Both the position numbers and the translations under genes were made by a program. Shown here in pieces: positions 44,063 to 53,944 of a stretch of DNA of 64,000 nt. The DNA comes from Coix lacryma-jobi var. lacryma-jobi (Eukaryota > Streptophyta > Magnoliopsida > Poales > Poaceae): NCBI GenBank assembly GCA_009763385.1, contig CM019824.1:109696660-109760659 (forward strand), written 5' to 3'. The notes below the pieces were generated by a model that ran no database searches, was not told where the DNA came from, and saw only the letters and a program-made list of their open reading frames with translations. Position 1 is the stretch's first letter, and each line of letters opens with the position of its first letter.

Positions 44063-46094
44063 AGAAAACCGAAACTAGCACAGACGGTCTACCTGCCTAC
44101 AGGGCGCGCGGCTCGGCGGCCTGCCAACGAGGCTGAGGCCCACAACGCAACCTAGCCCGAAGGCACACCCGAGTGGCCCAGCGAAGAGGAGTCGGCCGCT
44201 CCCTCTCTCTCTCCGCGACTTTTGCGAACTAGCCCTCAGAGAATTGGATAACTACGAATAGGTCCAAACACTATTTACACTACTCACTGCCATACTCGGA
44301 TAACCCCCTGACCTTTACCTTATTCACGCACGCGAGTCCTTGTTCTATCTCGCGCCTGCCCGAGCGGACAGACCGCGCACGGGGGGGGGGGGGAGGAGGT
44401 CGGACTCCGGCCGGGAGCGGCTAGCCGGCAGCGAGGTAAGGCCAGGCGATGGCCGCGGGCTCCCCTCCGCCGCTGCAGGGTCACGACGGCCCAACCGGGG
44501 ACCCACGTCGCGTCTCTCCAAGGCGACCGGCACGGCGGCGCCCTCTCGATGGCCTCTGGTCGCGGTGCCGGCAAGGTAGAAGGAGGAGTGGTGCGGCCGA
44601 GCGCTTGACAAGCAAACTCCAGACCGAAACCGACTCGCCACTCACTGGAACAGCTGGGACGAAGAGGAACAGCGAGGCTTCGGTGGCGGTTCACGGCAAG
44701 AGTGGAGCTCGGAAGGGAAAACTCGATCGGTTTTCAAAGGTTCGGACACGGCTCTGTTAAGGCGAAGACGTGGACACCAGAGACACCCCACGGCGGCCAC
44801 GTGCGACTGCGACGCGCACAGCGTCCGCTGTTGGAGGAGAGACACGTGGTGACCATGGCCAGAAATGCCGACCGGACAAGACTTGGCCAAGATTTGGACG
44901 CGAGCGTTCCGGCTGATCCTCATAACTGCGGCACTTGGCTCCAAAAGCAACAAGAGACATGGGACTCCACACTGGAGATAGACGCAGACGGCACCCTGAA
45001 CCGACCAACCCACGAGGAGAACAGCCGGCTGGAACTTTTCAGCGTCAAGCCACAACAAGGTCAAAACATCGAGCAGCTCGTGTGCGTCCCCGACCACTTT
45101 TGAACCCAAGTTTTTGGCATCATCCACTCGGATTCAGCCCAGGCGTCTGTGGACAAAGTTGGGGAGCTTCCAACCTACTTCCAAACTCCTTAAAGGTGAA
45201 AGACCATATGAGGCTCGGATTAGCGAGAAACACAGCGCCAAGTTAGCAGTGTCACTGAGCCTGTCGAGCGCAGACAAGCTGTGATAAGGTGATCCCAACG
45301 AGTTCGGACGAGGCTCAACTTTTCACACACCCTGACCCGAAACAGCTACTCCAACTTTTGTTTTTGGACCTATCCCAAACTCTGCACAGATAAGGAGAAC
45401 GTGGGATGCCAACCTCAAGAACACTCCAAGGCCATAGGTTTGGCAGATATTTCTAAGTCCCAGATTTTTCAGCAGCTGATTCAAACTTGCTATACCTTTT
45501 AGACTAGCTTCCAAGTCGAACCAGCCCTTGGTCACTAAACGAAACTTGTCGACCACGATCCCATCTACAACTTTGCTTAAAGGTCCAACCTCATAGCAGT
45601 TAAGGAAACTACAGCTTGACTAAAGCCAAAAATGCATCCTAAAAAGGTTGCAACATTGGTTTTTGGTCACTTTTAGGCATCTTCCGCACATTTTCACAAC
45701 AGAGAAGCTTACTAACTTTTGTTCGAGATATCCAAAAGATGGAGAAGAACCAGATAAGAAATCTTGGGTGGTAACATACGGTCGTGACTTAGTTAAAAGA
45801 CACTAAGGCGACGTCGGAACGACATTTCATGTGACCACCGGAAAAGGGATTAACTTGGTTTGAGAGATGATTTTGGATTCTATGAGAGACAAGGATTGAG
45901 TTTAGACTCCACCAAAGGTTTTTGCTAAAACAAAGATCGCGTTCCTCACAAAGACTTGGACCAAAACACGATAACTAACAAGTTAATATTATGAGCAACA
46001 TAAGTTTTATTTAACACCAACATATGCAAGCAACTATGATGCTCATGACAAGTTTTAGTAAGTTGTTTTACGCGGTAACACCGTGGGTGTTACA
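44063..46094 (-). repeat. Tekay F 5' LTR, first 2.03 kb only
   Basis: Nearly identical to 34690-36723, ending TGTAACACCCACGGTG on the minus strand at 46094. The remaining LTR sequence is found only in the inverted block. A poly-G run sits at about 44382-44393. Confidence 0.9.
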
Positions 46095-46099
46095 GTAAT
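46095..46099. other. Target-site duplication of Tekay F, right copy
   Basis: GTAAT, matching 32826-32830. Confidence 0.9.
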
Positions 46100-47047
46100 T
46101 GCCCAGAGTGCAGTGACCAATACCGAGAGTATAGGCAGTCGAGAGACAACCGCCGATCTGTACATGAAAGATTGAAGTTTGGAAACACAGATCGGCGCAT
46201 AAAAAATGAAAATGTTCATAATCGGCTGGGAGCAAGATTAGCCGATCATGATCACCCTTGGCAAGAAGGGCAATGGTGTCCTGGTGGTCTAACCAAGAGC
46301 CAGAAGTGACAGGTTCAGAGGTTGAGAAACGATGAAACCCAGGAGAAGAAATCCAAAGTCTGGCAGGTAAAGCAAATAGCCGATAAAGGTGAGTCATCGG
46401 CTAACATCGCTGCTCTTTTCATGCTACCTGCTGAATTTAGATCCTCTGATCATGAAGAAGAATCTGATAATGAGGAAGCCATTGCTCAATGGATCTATCA
46501 AGTGGAAGATGCTACATTTCAAAAACCCGAGAAGCATTCTCATTTAAAGGCTTTGTACTTGAAAGGGTTTGTCGATGGAAGACCTTTGAACAGGATGCTA
46601 GTTGATGGAGGGGCAGCAGTTAACTTGATGCTGTATGCCACTTTTAGAAAGCTTGGTAAGACTATAGAAGACTTGACTAAGACTGATATGAGGTTGACCG
46701 ACTTTGCTGGCAATGTATCGGTTACTAAAGGTGCTATACGTGTTGAGTTAACAATTGGCAGTAAGAGTATGCCGACTACTTTCTTTCTAGTCGATGCAAA
46801 AGGATCATACAGTATGCTTCTTGGAAGGGATTGGATACACGTCAATTGCTGCATTCCATCTACCATGCATCAGAACGTGATTCAGTGGATCGGTGATACC
46901 GTGGAAGTGGTGCCAGCCGATTCGACTGTTAGTGTTGCCTATTCAAACCCTGATGTTTGGAATTTTGACAACGTGGAGTGCTTTTTCGGAAGGGTTCTCG
47001 AAGAAGACTTTCTCAACACAGCTGACGAAAGTCAACAGCCGATCTAA
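46095..47047 (+). CDS. Gypsy E gag C-terminus and aspartic protease
   Basis: A continuation of the gag interrupted at 32830: after the duplicated GTAAT the frame opens at once with NCPECSDQYREYRQSRDN, a Cys pair plus basic tail. It then runs 300 codons without a stop. The retropepsin-like protease occupies about 46540-46900. Its active-site motif is LVDGGAAVNLM (Asp codon 46604-46606), a DGGA variant of the usual D-S/T-G-A seen in some plant Gypsy proteases, followed by SMLLGRDWIHVNCCIPSTMHQ. The protease would cleave the gag-pol polyprotein. This stretch is intact, but it is separated from its N-terminus by 13 kb and ends at 47047 before RT. Confidence 0.85.
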
Positions 47048-47627
47048 GCAATTGGCTTCAAAAAAATATTCTAGAGGATTAATTTACTAGCAATGATTCG
47101 CATCGATGCCAATGAACTAAGGCCGGTGTTGTGTTGTCAAGATTAATATCTTTAGAATTAGAGCAAGGAATCAACTTATTGGATTTTATAGCCGATACTA
47201 ATGTATCGCCTTTAGAATAAAAAACAGTCTATATGTATGTATCGTGTTTTGATTTTAATTGATAGCCGATACTAAGGAAGTATCGCCTTTAGAAGATTCA
47301 TCAAAAGGAAAAATTTTGGAAAAAGCTCAAGCAATGCAATGCAAAGAAATATCAGGCAAACAATATTTAACAGAATTATTTAGCCTGACGGTGCAGGGGC
47401 AGACTGGTTGTTCAGATTTGTTCGGCCACCAGGCCGGATACACAAAAGGGACATTAAAGACAAACTAATCTAGATGGAACCAGTTGGAGGTGGTAGTAGG
47501 GAATCCCTTGTAGAAGATCTTGAAGAAGAAGCTAGTTGGTTCATCAACAGATATTATAGCAGCAGCTTCTCCAAATGAAGTACACCTTCTTACTTTGGCA
47601 TCATCAGCCAATGATCCTTCTTGGCTA
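47048..47627 (+). pseudogene. Gypsy E post-protease region, decayed
   Basis: Linker between protease and RT with stops in all frames. A short peptide (IADT...VSPLE) occurs twice, 74 bases apart. Each copy sits on a CGATAC...GTATCG hairpin (47193-47208 and 47267-47285). The frame 47259-47468 is an unrecognised fragment. A Ser-rich stretch (47500-47620) ends at the Copia G insertion. No RT motif is reached. Confidence 0.5.
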
Positions 47628-48006
47628 TGCGGATACATGGGTGTATGTCGAGTCTCTGAGTGATGAGTGATTGTCAACTGGGATGATGCGCATGTTCTTT
47701 GGCTTGTGTTGTGCAGGTGTCGAGCACGGATACAGTGATCAAAGGCTAGGTGAAGGTCAAGTAGAGACGTGCCGTGCCGATGGACCGAGAGAGGCGAAGG
47801 GCGGACGTGAGGCTTGGACTGAGGGACCGGTGGCCCGAGGATCGGCTGTGGTGGCTGGCAGCCTGGGACAGCGACGAGCGAAGACTTGCGGTCATGTGTT
47901 GCCTGAGTCGTGGACATGGGGACAAGTGTCGGTGGACGGGGTGCACGGGCGATGCATCCCTTCTACAGCTTCGGTTTGGTGGTAGAGCCAGGGAAAAACC
48001 ATCGGG

Positions 48007-48243
48007 TGGACGGTTTCCAGGTTTGGGCCTCAAAACCTGGGCGCGGATGGTTTCCGAGTTTGGCCACAAAACTCGGGCTGAGGACGGTTTCCAGGTTTGG
48101 GCCTCAAAACCTGGGTGTTGCGGGTTTGCTGAGTTTGGACCACAAAACTCAGGCATTGGTGGGCTGGTTTCCCAGTTTGGGCCTCAAAACCGGGGGTTGG
48201 CTGGAAAGGCTGGTGTCTCGGTTTGGGCCACAAAACCGGGGGT
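48007..48243 (+). repeat. Six-unit hairpin array, Copia G LTR
   Basis: Arms in order: CCAGGTTT, CCGAGTTT, CCAGGTTT, CTGAGTTT, a CCCAGTTT unit facing AAACCGGG, and a decayed last unit. Complements lie across GGGCCTC or a close variant. The order is conserved with Copia A and C. Confidence 0.85.
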
Positions 48244-49004
48244 GCAGAGCGAGGGCGGCACGTGGCGGCAATCGGAAGGTTGCGTCGAGGCAACGCTACG
48301 AGTTGTGCGGGCGTGGCCGTCGGATCCACCTACCACCAAGTTGGTCCAGAATAACCCTAGGGTTTAGCTGGTTCGCTCTGTAATTAGTTGAGGGGTAGAG
48401 TAGGAATTAGAAATTAGGATAAGTAGAGGGAGACACCCTCCTCCCTTTCTATCTCAGTCATTTGCTCTTTTGCTTCTAGGTTTTCCTGCTCTCCCTCTCC
48501 CCTGCTGTAGCGAACCTGAGATCCACAGAGAAGAGAACAATACCTCTGTGTTCATGAGATTTTGAGGAAGTGAGGCCTTAACCTCACTGTTGTAGCGTGT
48601 GGTAGCCACACGGTTGCAATCTTGTGGTTGTGATTCGCGTTTCGTTCGGGTTCTTCGCGGAATCCTTTTCTCCACGTTTTTCCCGTCGCTTGATCTCTTT
48701 GCTCGGTTCATCTTTTGCAAATCCATTTGAACCATGTTGTTCTAGATCGTGAGGCACTTCTTTCCACCGAAGGAATTCACCTCTAACCTCACGGTCTAGG
48801 AGATCGATCGATTTTAGTTTCGGGTCAAGCTTTTCTCCCTTCCCCCGAATTTCTTCGATTCACCGTTTTGGAAATAGGTTCGAGCCATGATCTCTTAGAG
48901 ATAGCTCACTATTCTCCTTGTGACTCCTCTCACCAAGTTTGATCCCTAGAGGATTCGTTTTGAGTGAGATCGAGGGGAATCGGTGGACGAACAGTAGAAA
49001 TTCG

Positions 49005-49290
49005 GGGTGACCGGACGCTGCTGACGGGCTGACCGGACGCTGCCTCGTGCGTCCAGTGGTTGAATGTCAGGCGGAGTTTTCCTGTAGCTGACCGGACGCT
49101 GGTTCTTGCTAGTGACCGGACTCGCTCCTCGCACTGTTCATTCTCTTTGGCTTGTGCGACCGGACGCTCTGTACACTAACCGGACGCTCAACTCTGGTGA
49201 GTCCGGTCCAACACAGAGAGCTCCGAAATCTGTTTTCGTACGACCAGACGCGTCCGGTGCTCCCTGACCGGACGCAGGCCAGAGTCCGGT
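49005..49290 (+). repeat. ACCGGACGC direct-repeat cluster, Copia G LTR
   Basis: About eight copies of GACCGGACGCT-like words, with a few inverted GCGTCCGGT words, occupy the place held by GGACAGTCCG palindromes in the other copies. Confidence 0.8.
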
Positions 49291-49562
49291 CAGTACTGTT
49301 TTGCACTGTCTCGTTCGTAGTTTGCTCGCTCGTTGTCGGATTTGGTTTTCGCCTTTTGCGTTGAGTTTCTAGAGCCGTAGAGTGTCTCGCTGTGCTTCGT
49401 GGAAGCATCCACCCTACATCTAGGGTCGAGGACACTTACGAGGTCTAGGGTTTGTTCTTGGGGTTGTGTTTCGGGACAGAGGCAACAAGTTTCCAAAAGG
49501 AAAATTTGAAGCTCCCATTCACCCCCCCTCTGGTCGCTTTCTGGTTGCTTCTCGGTCCTTTA

Positions 49563-49576
49563 ATTGGTATCGGAGC
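49563..49576 (+). other. Copia G primer-binding site
   Basis: ATTGGTATCGGAGC follows the LTR. One A-to-G change separates it from the TATCAGAGC form in Copia D and H. Confidence 0.85.
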
Positions 49577-49625
49577 GGGTTAAGGATCTTCCACCTTAGC
49601 CGGTTCCAGATCCGCCGAAGGTGAC

Positions 49626-49921
49626 ATGGATCGCGGCGTGGGCAAACCGCCGTTCTTTGATGGGATGAACTATGCGTATTGGAAGATACGCATGTCGGCC
49701 TATTTGCAGAGTTTGGGTGCTTCCCTCTGGGATATTTGCAACTCTGCCGATTACGTGGTCTTGGCTGCTCGTGTCTCTCAGCTTTAGATCGATGAGCACG
49801 ATGCCAATAGCCGAGCACGTAATGCTCTTTTCTCATGTTTGAGCATGAGTGAGTTTGATCGTGTCTCTCACCTCGCTACGGCTCGAGAGATTTGGGCTAC
49901 CCTCATGCGCTTTCATGAGTT
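49626..49921 (+). pseudogene. Copia G gag N-terminus, truncated
   Basis: ATG at 49626 (MDRGVGKPPFFDGMN), colinear with the Copia D gag start. About 98 codons of the UBN2-type region remain, up to IWATLMRFHE. Then unrelated sequence follows. A TAG at 49785-49787 stands where Copia D has CAG. Copia D in turn has TAG where this copy keeps CAG (49707-49709). No pol remains. Confidence 0.88.
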
Positions 49922-50604
49922 GAAGCAGCCACCAAGGACCTGTTATTGATGGGATGTCTTCATTTTTTATCAAATTCTGAGAACATATATGATGAATGAT
50001 TGACATTGATGAGGAAGGTTTGAGGCTTTTCCCGCTTAAGTCTTATTTCATATGAGCTTAATGTTTATGACTAACCGGTGGCATTGAGTTGTGGTGTTTC
50101 TGAGTTGGTGTGCATGTGCAACATGTGTCTCTTGGCTGTGTTGATGTGCAGGTGTTGAGCTCGGATATAGTGGTCGATGGCCAGGTGAAGGTCAAGTAGA
50201 GACGTGCCGTGCCGACGGACCGGGAGCGGTGAAGGATGGGCGTGCCATGCCGATGTACCCAGAGCGGTGAAGTGCGGATGTGAGGCTTAGACCGACGGAC
50301 CAGAGGGCCAGAGGACCAGCTGTGGTAGCTGGCACGTGGCATCGGCGAGCAGGAGCACATGGGGATGTGCGATGCATCGGCCGAGTCGGGAGGAAGACGA
50401 TGGCGTCGTGGCACTTGGCGGGAGGTCGAACACGGGCTTGCGTGCGGTGCAAGTGTCGTTGGCCGAGTCAAGATGGAAGGCGAATGCGCTGTGCCCGGCG
50501 TGGAGGCTGGACATGCATCGGCATCGGTGCCGGTGGTCGGGGTGTGAGAACCACATCCCGTCTATGGCGCGGGTTCGGTAGCTGAGACTCAAAAAGCTAC
50601 CATC

Positions 50605-50820
50605 GACGGTTTCCGAGTTTGGGCCTCAAAACTCGGGTGGCCGGTTTCCGAGTTTGGGCCTCAAAACTCGGGATGGACGGTTTCCAGGTTTGCGCCTCAA
50701 AACCTGGGCTTGCGGGTTTCCGAGTTTGGGCCTCAAAACTCGGGGTGGACGGTTTCCAAGTTTGGGCCTCAAAACCTGGGCTGGCAGGTTTCCCGGTTTG
50801 GGCCTCAAAACCGGGGGAAG
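50605..50820 (+). repeat. Six-unit hairpin array, Copia H LTR
   Basis: A very regular 34-37 bp period. Stems: CCGAGTTT/AAACTCGG in units 1, 2 and 4; CCAGGTTT/AAACCTGG in unit 3; CCAAGTTT/AAACCTGG (one mismatch) in unit 5; CCCGGTTT/AAACCGGG in unit 6. The order differs from Copia A, so units have been converted or re-amplified independently. Confidence 0.85.
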
Positions 50821-51066
50821 GTCCAAAAGGACGGTCGACGCATGGCGGCACTGAGAGGCTTGCGTTGCGGCGATGCTATCGGTGAGAAGGCGCGGCGGTC
50901 GACGGTGATGACACGTGGCGGCATCCTGGAGCTTGCGTCGAGACGAAGCGAAGGATGAGAAGGCGCATGGCCGTCAGATGAAAACTGCTAGGGTTGGACA
51001 GTTTTACCCCTGGGGGTATTTGGGTCAGTGCTTCATGAGAGGGCATTTTGGTCTTCGGACGTGCGC

Positions 51067-51078
51067 CTATATATATGA
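51067..51078 (+). promoter_or_regulatory. TATA box in Copia H LTR
   Basis: CTATATATATGA, 250 bp downstream of the hairpin array and 620 bp upstream of the GGACTGTCCG cluster. This places the hairpins in U3 and the palindromes in the transcribed leader. Confidence 0.6.
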
Positions 51079-51689
51079 AGGGGGCTGGTTAGGGCAGCCC
51101 ATCCTTGGAGGTGTCACTCTCATTTTGTTTAGGTGAGAGGAGGCTAGGGCAAGAGGAGAGACCGGCTCTTGTTCTTGAGATTTTCGCCATCCACGCTTTG
51201 TTGTTGCGAGGAGTGGCTTGTAACCCGACACAGTGTGCTACACAATTCATCATCCCATAGCAATCCAAGAATCAATTTCTTACTCCTCTTGTGTTGGCTC
51301 AAATTTGGATCGATTCGCGTTTTTGTTCTTCGCGTTTTGGTTTTTCCCCTCCCGGCGATTTGCCTCATTCTCCCTCTCCGAGCGACGATTTGTGACTCCG
51401 GTTGAATCAAATTGTTCTATGTCGTGAGCTCCTTCTTTCCACCGAAGGATTTCTTCTCTAAGCTCACGAGCACATAGATCGGGTTGAAATCGCATTCGTT
51501 CTTCGTTCTTCCCCCTTTTCTAGTGTTCTTCCGATTTCTCATGGATTATTTGGTTTGGAGCGATGATATCCTAGGATTAGCTTCCCAACACGTAGAAGAA
51601 CACTTGGGAGAAGTTTGATTGCAGCCCCATTTGATTTGGTGAAGATCCAATCGATTTCGGTTTTGTCCCGAGCTGTTTTTGGGCTTTCT

Positions 51690-51870
51690 GGACAGTGGCG
51701 GACTGTCCGGGACTCATCCCCGGACTGTCCGGGGGTCAGGGCTGTTCACGGGCAGCGAGGTCACTATTTTCATTTTTGAACGGCGAACTGTACGGGACTC
51801 ATTCCCAGACTGTCCGGGGTTCAATAGCGGACAGTCCGCGGTTCACTAGCGGACAGTCCGCGACTGCACA
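51690..51870 (+). repeat. GGACTGTCCG palindrome cluster, Copia H LTR
   Basis: Five to six copies, including both GGACTGTCCG and GGACAGTCCG centres. Confidence 0.8.
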
Positions 51871-51885
51871 GTTTTGTTGTTTTCA

Positions 51886-52245
51886 TCCGTATCTTTTGCG
51901 TATGAGCTCTGATTTGAGATTCGTTTGTTGCGTTGGTTTTCTAACTTCTTAAGGATCATTCCAAAGTACTTTTGACACAATTGGTCAAAGTATTTTTGGT
52001 CGGACACTTCCTTTTTCTCCATAGGAGTTAAGTGTTCCTCTTTCGGAGTTTCGACGGTTCTAGCGTCCGTATCTTTTGCGTTCGAGCTCCAATTTGAGAT
52101 CCGTTTGTTGTGTTAGTTTCCAAACATCATAAGGATCTTTCCAAGGTACTTTTTCCACCAGTTGGCCTAAGTATTTTTGGTCAAACACTTTCCTCTTCTC
52201 CATAAGAGTAGGGTGTTCCGTTATCAGAGGTTCGATTGTTCTAGG
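51886..52245 (+). repeat. 180-bp tandem duplication, Copia H LTR
   Basis: TCCGTATCTTTTGCG starts at 51886 and again at 52066. Both copies continue through GAGATTCGTTTG-like, GTATTTTTGGTC and TTCTCCATA words, with about 15-20 percent differences by eye. Confidence 0.85.
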
Positions 52246-52483
52246 AGCTTGCTTGTGCAGTTTTTGCCCCGTTGCTTTGGCGCTTGGTTTTGGTGATTCT
52301 TCGGTAGTTCTGCTGTACCTCTAGGACATCTCCTAGGGTATCCACCTATTCGTAGGTCATGAACTCATCGGTTGTTTGAGTCTTCGCTTTTGGGGTGATT
52401 TTCTGGGACAAGGGCCATCATTTCTCGAGAAGAAATTTGAGGCTCCCATTCACCCCCCCTTTGGCCGCCAATACGGTCCTTCA

Positions 52484-52497
52484 ATTGGTATCAGAGC
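52484..52497 (+). other. Copia H primer-binding site
   Basis: ATTGGTATCAGAGC directly follows the LTR end. Confidence 0.9.
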
Positions 52498-52629
52498 CAG
52501 TTAAGGATCTCTCTACCTTAACCGGTTCCGGATCCGCGAAGGCGACCTTTTGAGTGTGGTTGTGTTTCCGACTTTGCTTGTCGAGTTGTTGAGCTTGTGT
52601 TTTGGCTAACACTAACGGTGCTTTTGGAA

Positions 52630-53944
52630 ATGGCACCAAGTTCTTCTTCGAGTGTGCCTTTGTCCTTAGGTTTGAGTCTTGGACATGCGATCAAGGATGA
52701 CATTTTGGCAAGAAGGAGGAGTACGGCTCTTGAGGAAGAACGTGAGGTGGATGCTTTGCTGGACTTCCTAGGAGATGATGAGCATTCAACGGAGGATCGT
52801 ATTCATGAACTTGGCAAGGCCAAGAAAGGTACACTTCTCACTAGTCTTGGGATTTTGTCCCAACGATATGAAGCTTGCTGTGATGATAACATTAGATATG
52901 ATAAGCTTTGTGATACCTTGCATAGGAAGATCAAGAAGTTGAAATGCTCTGTTGCTAGGTTAAAATGTGGCCTTTTTCATTGGAAGTCTAGTGCATCTTT
53001 ACCTTGCACCTCTTGTAGTGACATGGTTAGGAAGAATGATGAGCTATGCTTTTCCCTTGCTAGCTTAAAATCTGAGAATGAAATTTTGAAATCAAATGCT
53101 TCCATACCATGTCTTGTTTGCTTTGACCTGCGCAAGGACCTTGTTTATGCTAAATCTGAAATAGCCTTGCTTAGGGCAAAAGCTTCTTTACCATGTGGTT
53201 CTTGTGAGTCTTTGCTTGCTGAAATTGATAAACTAAAATTGACTCACACCTCATGTATAGATGAACTTGAGCATGCTAGGGCTGAAATTGTTGAATTAAC
53301 TTCTAGGCCTTGTAGCTCATGCTCTTTGAATAAAAATGCTTGCCTTACTTCTTGTGCTAATCACGATTCATTGCTTGATGTGAATGGTGATGTTTCTTCC
53401 ACCGATTTTATTTGCACATCATGCATTGATTTAGAAAAAGAAGTTTTGGTTTTGAAAGCTTTGCGCGATGATTTGAGCGCCAAGTTGGTTGAGCACAATG
53501 ATATGAGTGCCAACCTTCAAAAAGAAAATGAACTCTTGCGTACCACATATGCCAAGTGCATTAGAGAGGAGATGGAAAATCTGAAAAACAATCCTTGTGG
53601 TACTTGTGATCGCCTCATGTTTGAGAATAAGGTTTTGGCCAAAAGATGCAAGAGTCTTTGTGCTAAGTCTTTTGAGTCCCGCATTTCTTGCAACTCCAAT
53701 GTTGATATTTCTAAGTTTGAATCTTTGCAACCGGAGTTGAGTTCTTGTGCTGCGCGTGAATCTTTTGACAATAGCACTAGTGTCAAGGTTTCGGATAGCT
53801 CTTTCATAGCTACTCCCAACCTTGTTGTTTCTTCAAGTGATGTCCAAGGGACTCCTCTTGACAAGGGTGCTTCTCACATTTTTGGAACTTGTGTTCCCAA
53901 TCCGATTTTCCATTGCACCTTTTGCAAGAAGGATGGACATTCAT
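52630..53944 (+). CDS. Copia H gag-like coiled-coil protein with repeated CxxC
   Basis: An open frame of about 438 codons from ATG 52630 (MAPSSSSSVPLSL). There is no UBN2 capsid region: sequence after the primer site diverges from Copia D at about 52548, exactly where gag should start. The body is Lys/Glu/Leu-rich coiled coil punctuated by CxxC pairs at about 53006, 53110, 53196, 53311, 53414 and 53596. The first four spacings are about 29-38 residues. The end is a C-terminal zinc-knuckle start CTFCKKDGH (53914-53940). At about 53944 it fuses to Gypsy gag in another frame and would terminate at 54027. Sirevirus gags are known for coiled coils. The CxxC spacing recalls zinc-hook dimerisation, which is inference. 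Possibly a derivative gag that depends on a partner. Confidence 0.65.

Larger units (their letters stand above)
32831..46094 (-). mobile_element. Tekay-type chromovirus F, complete ends, 13.3 kb
   Basis: A Ty3/gypsy chromovirus on the minus strand nested in Gypsy E gag, bounded by GTAAT duplications. On the minus strand it has a rearranged 5' LTR and primer-site region (46094-41720), gag-pol (41372-36804), a polypurine tract, and a 3' LTR (36723-32831). A C-terminal chromodomain and TGTAACACCC ends assign it to the Tekay/Del type. The two LTRs are nearly identical over long stretches, so insertion is fairly recent. Gag-pol nevertheless carries several stops. Confidence 0.92.
47628..49562 (+). 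repeat. Copia G 5' LTR (1.94 kb)
   Basis: It starts TGCGGATACATGGGTG after the flank GGCTA and ends CGGTCCTTTA. It carries the hairpin array (48007-48243). The 3' cluster consists of ACCGGACGC repeats (49005-49290) instead of GGACAGTCCG palindromes. Confidence 0.88.
49922..52483 (+). repeat. Copia H 5' LTR, diverged Sirevirus-type; start unresolved
   Basis: The true start lies somewhere in 49922-50150; the sequence there is not shared with the other LTRs and shows no gene. From about 50130 (TGTGTTGATGTGCAGG) homology to the other Copia LTRs is clear, and it ends CGGTCCTTCA at 52483. Contents are a six-unit hairpin array, a TATA box (51067-51078), a GGACTGTCCG cluster (51690-51870) and a 180-bp tandem duplication (51886-52245). 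Confidence 0.75.

Noticed and set aside
50605..50820. CRISPR-like regular repeats
   Set aside because: The units are hairpins inside a plant LTR, spacers are not unique sequence of constant length, and there are no cas genes.
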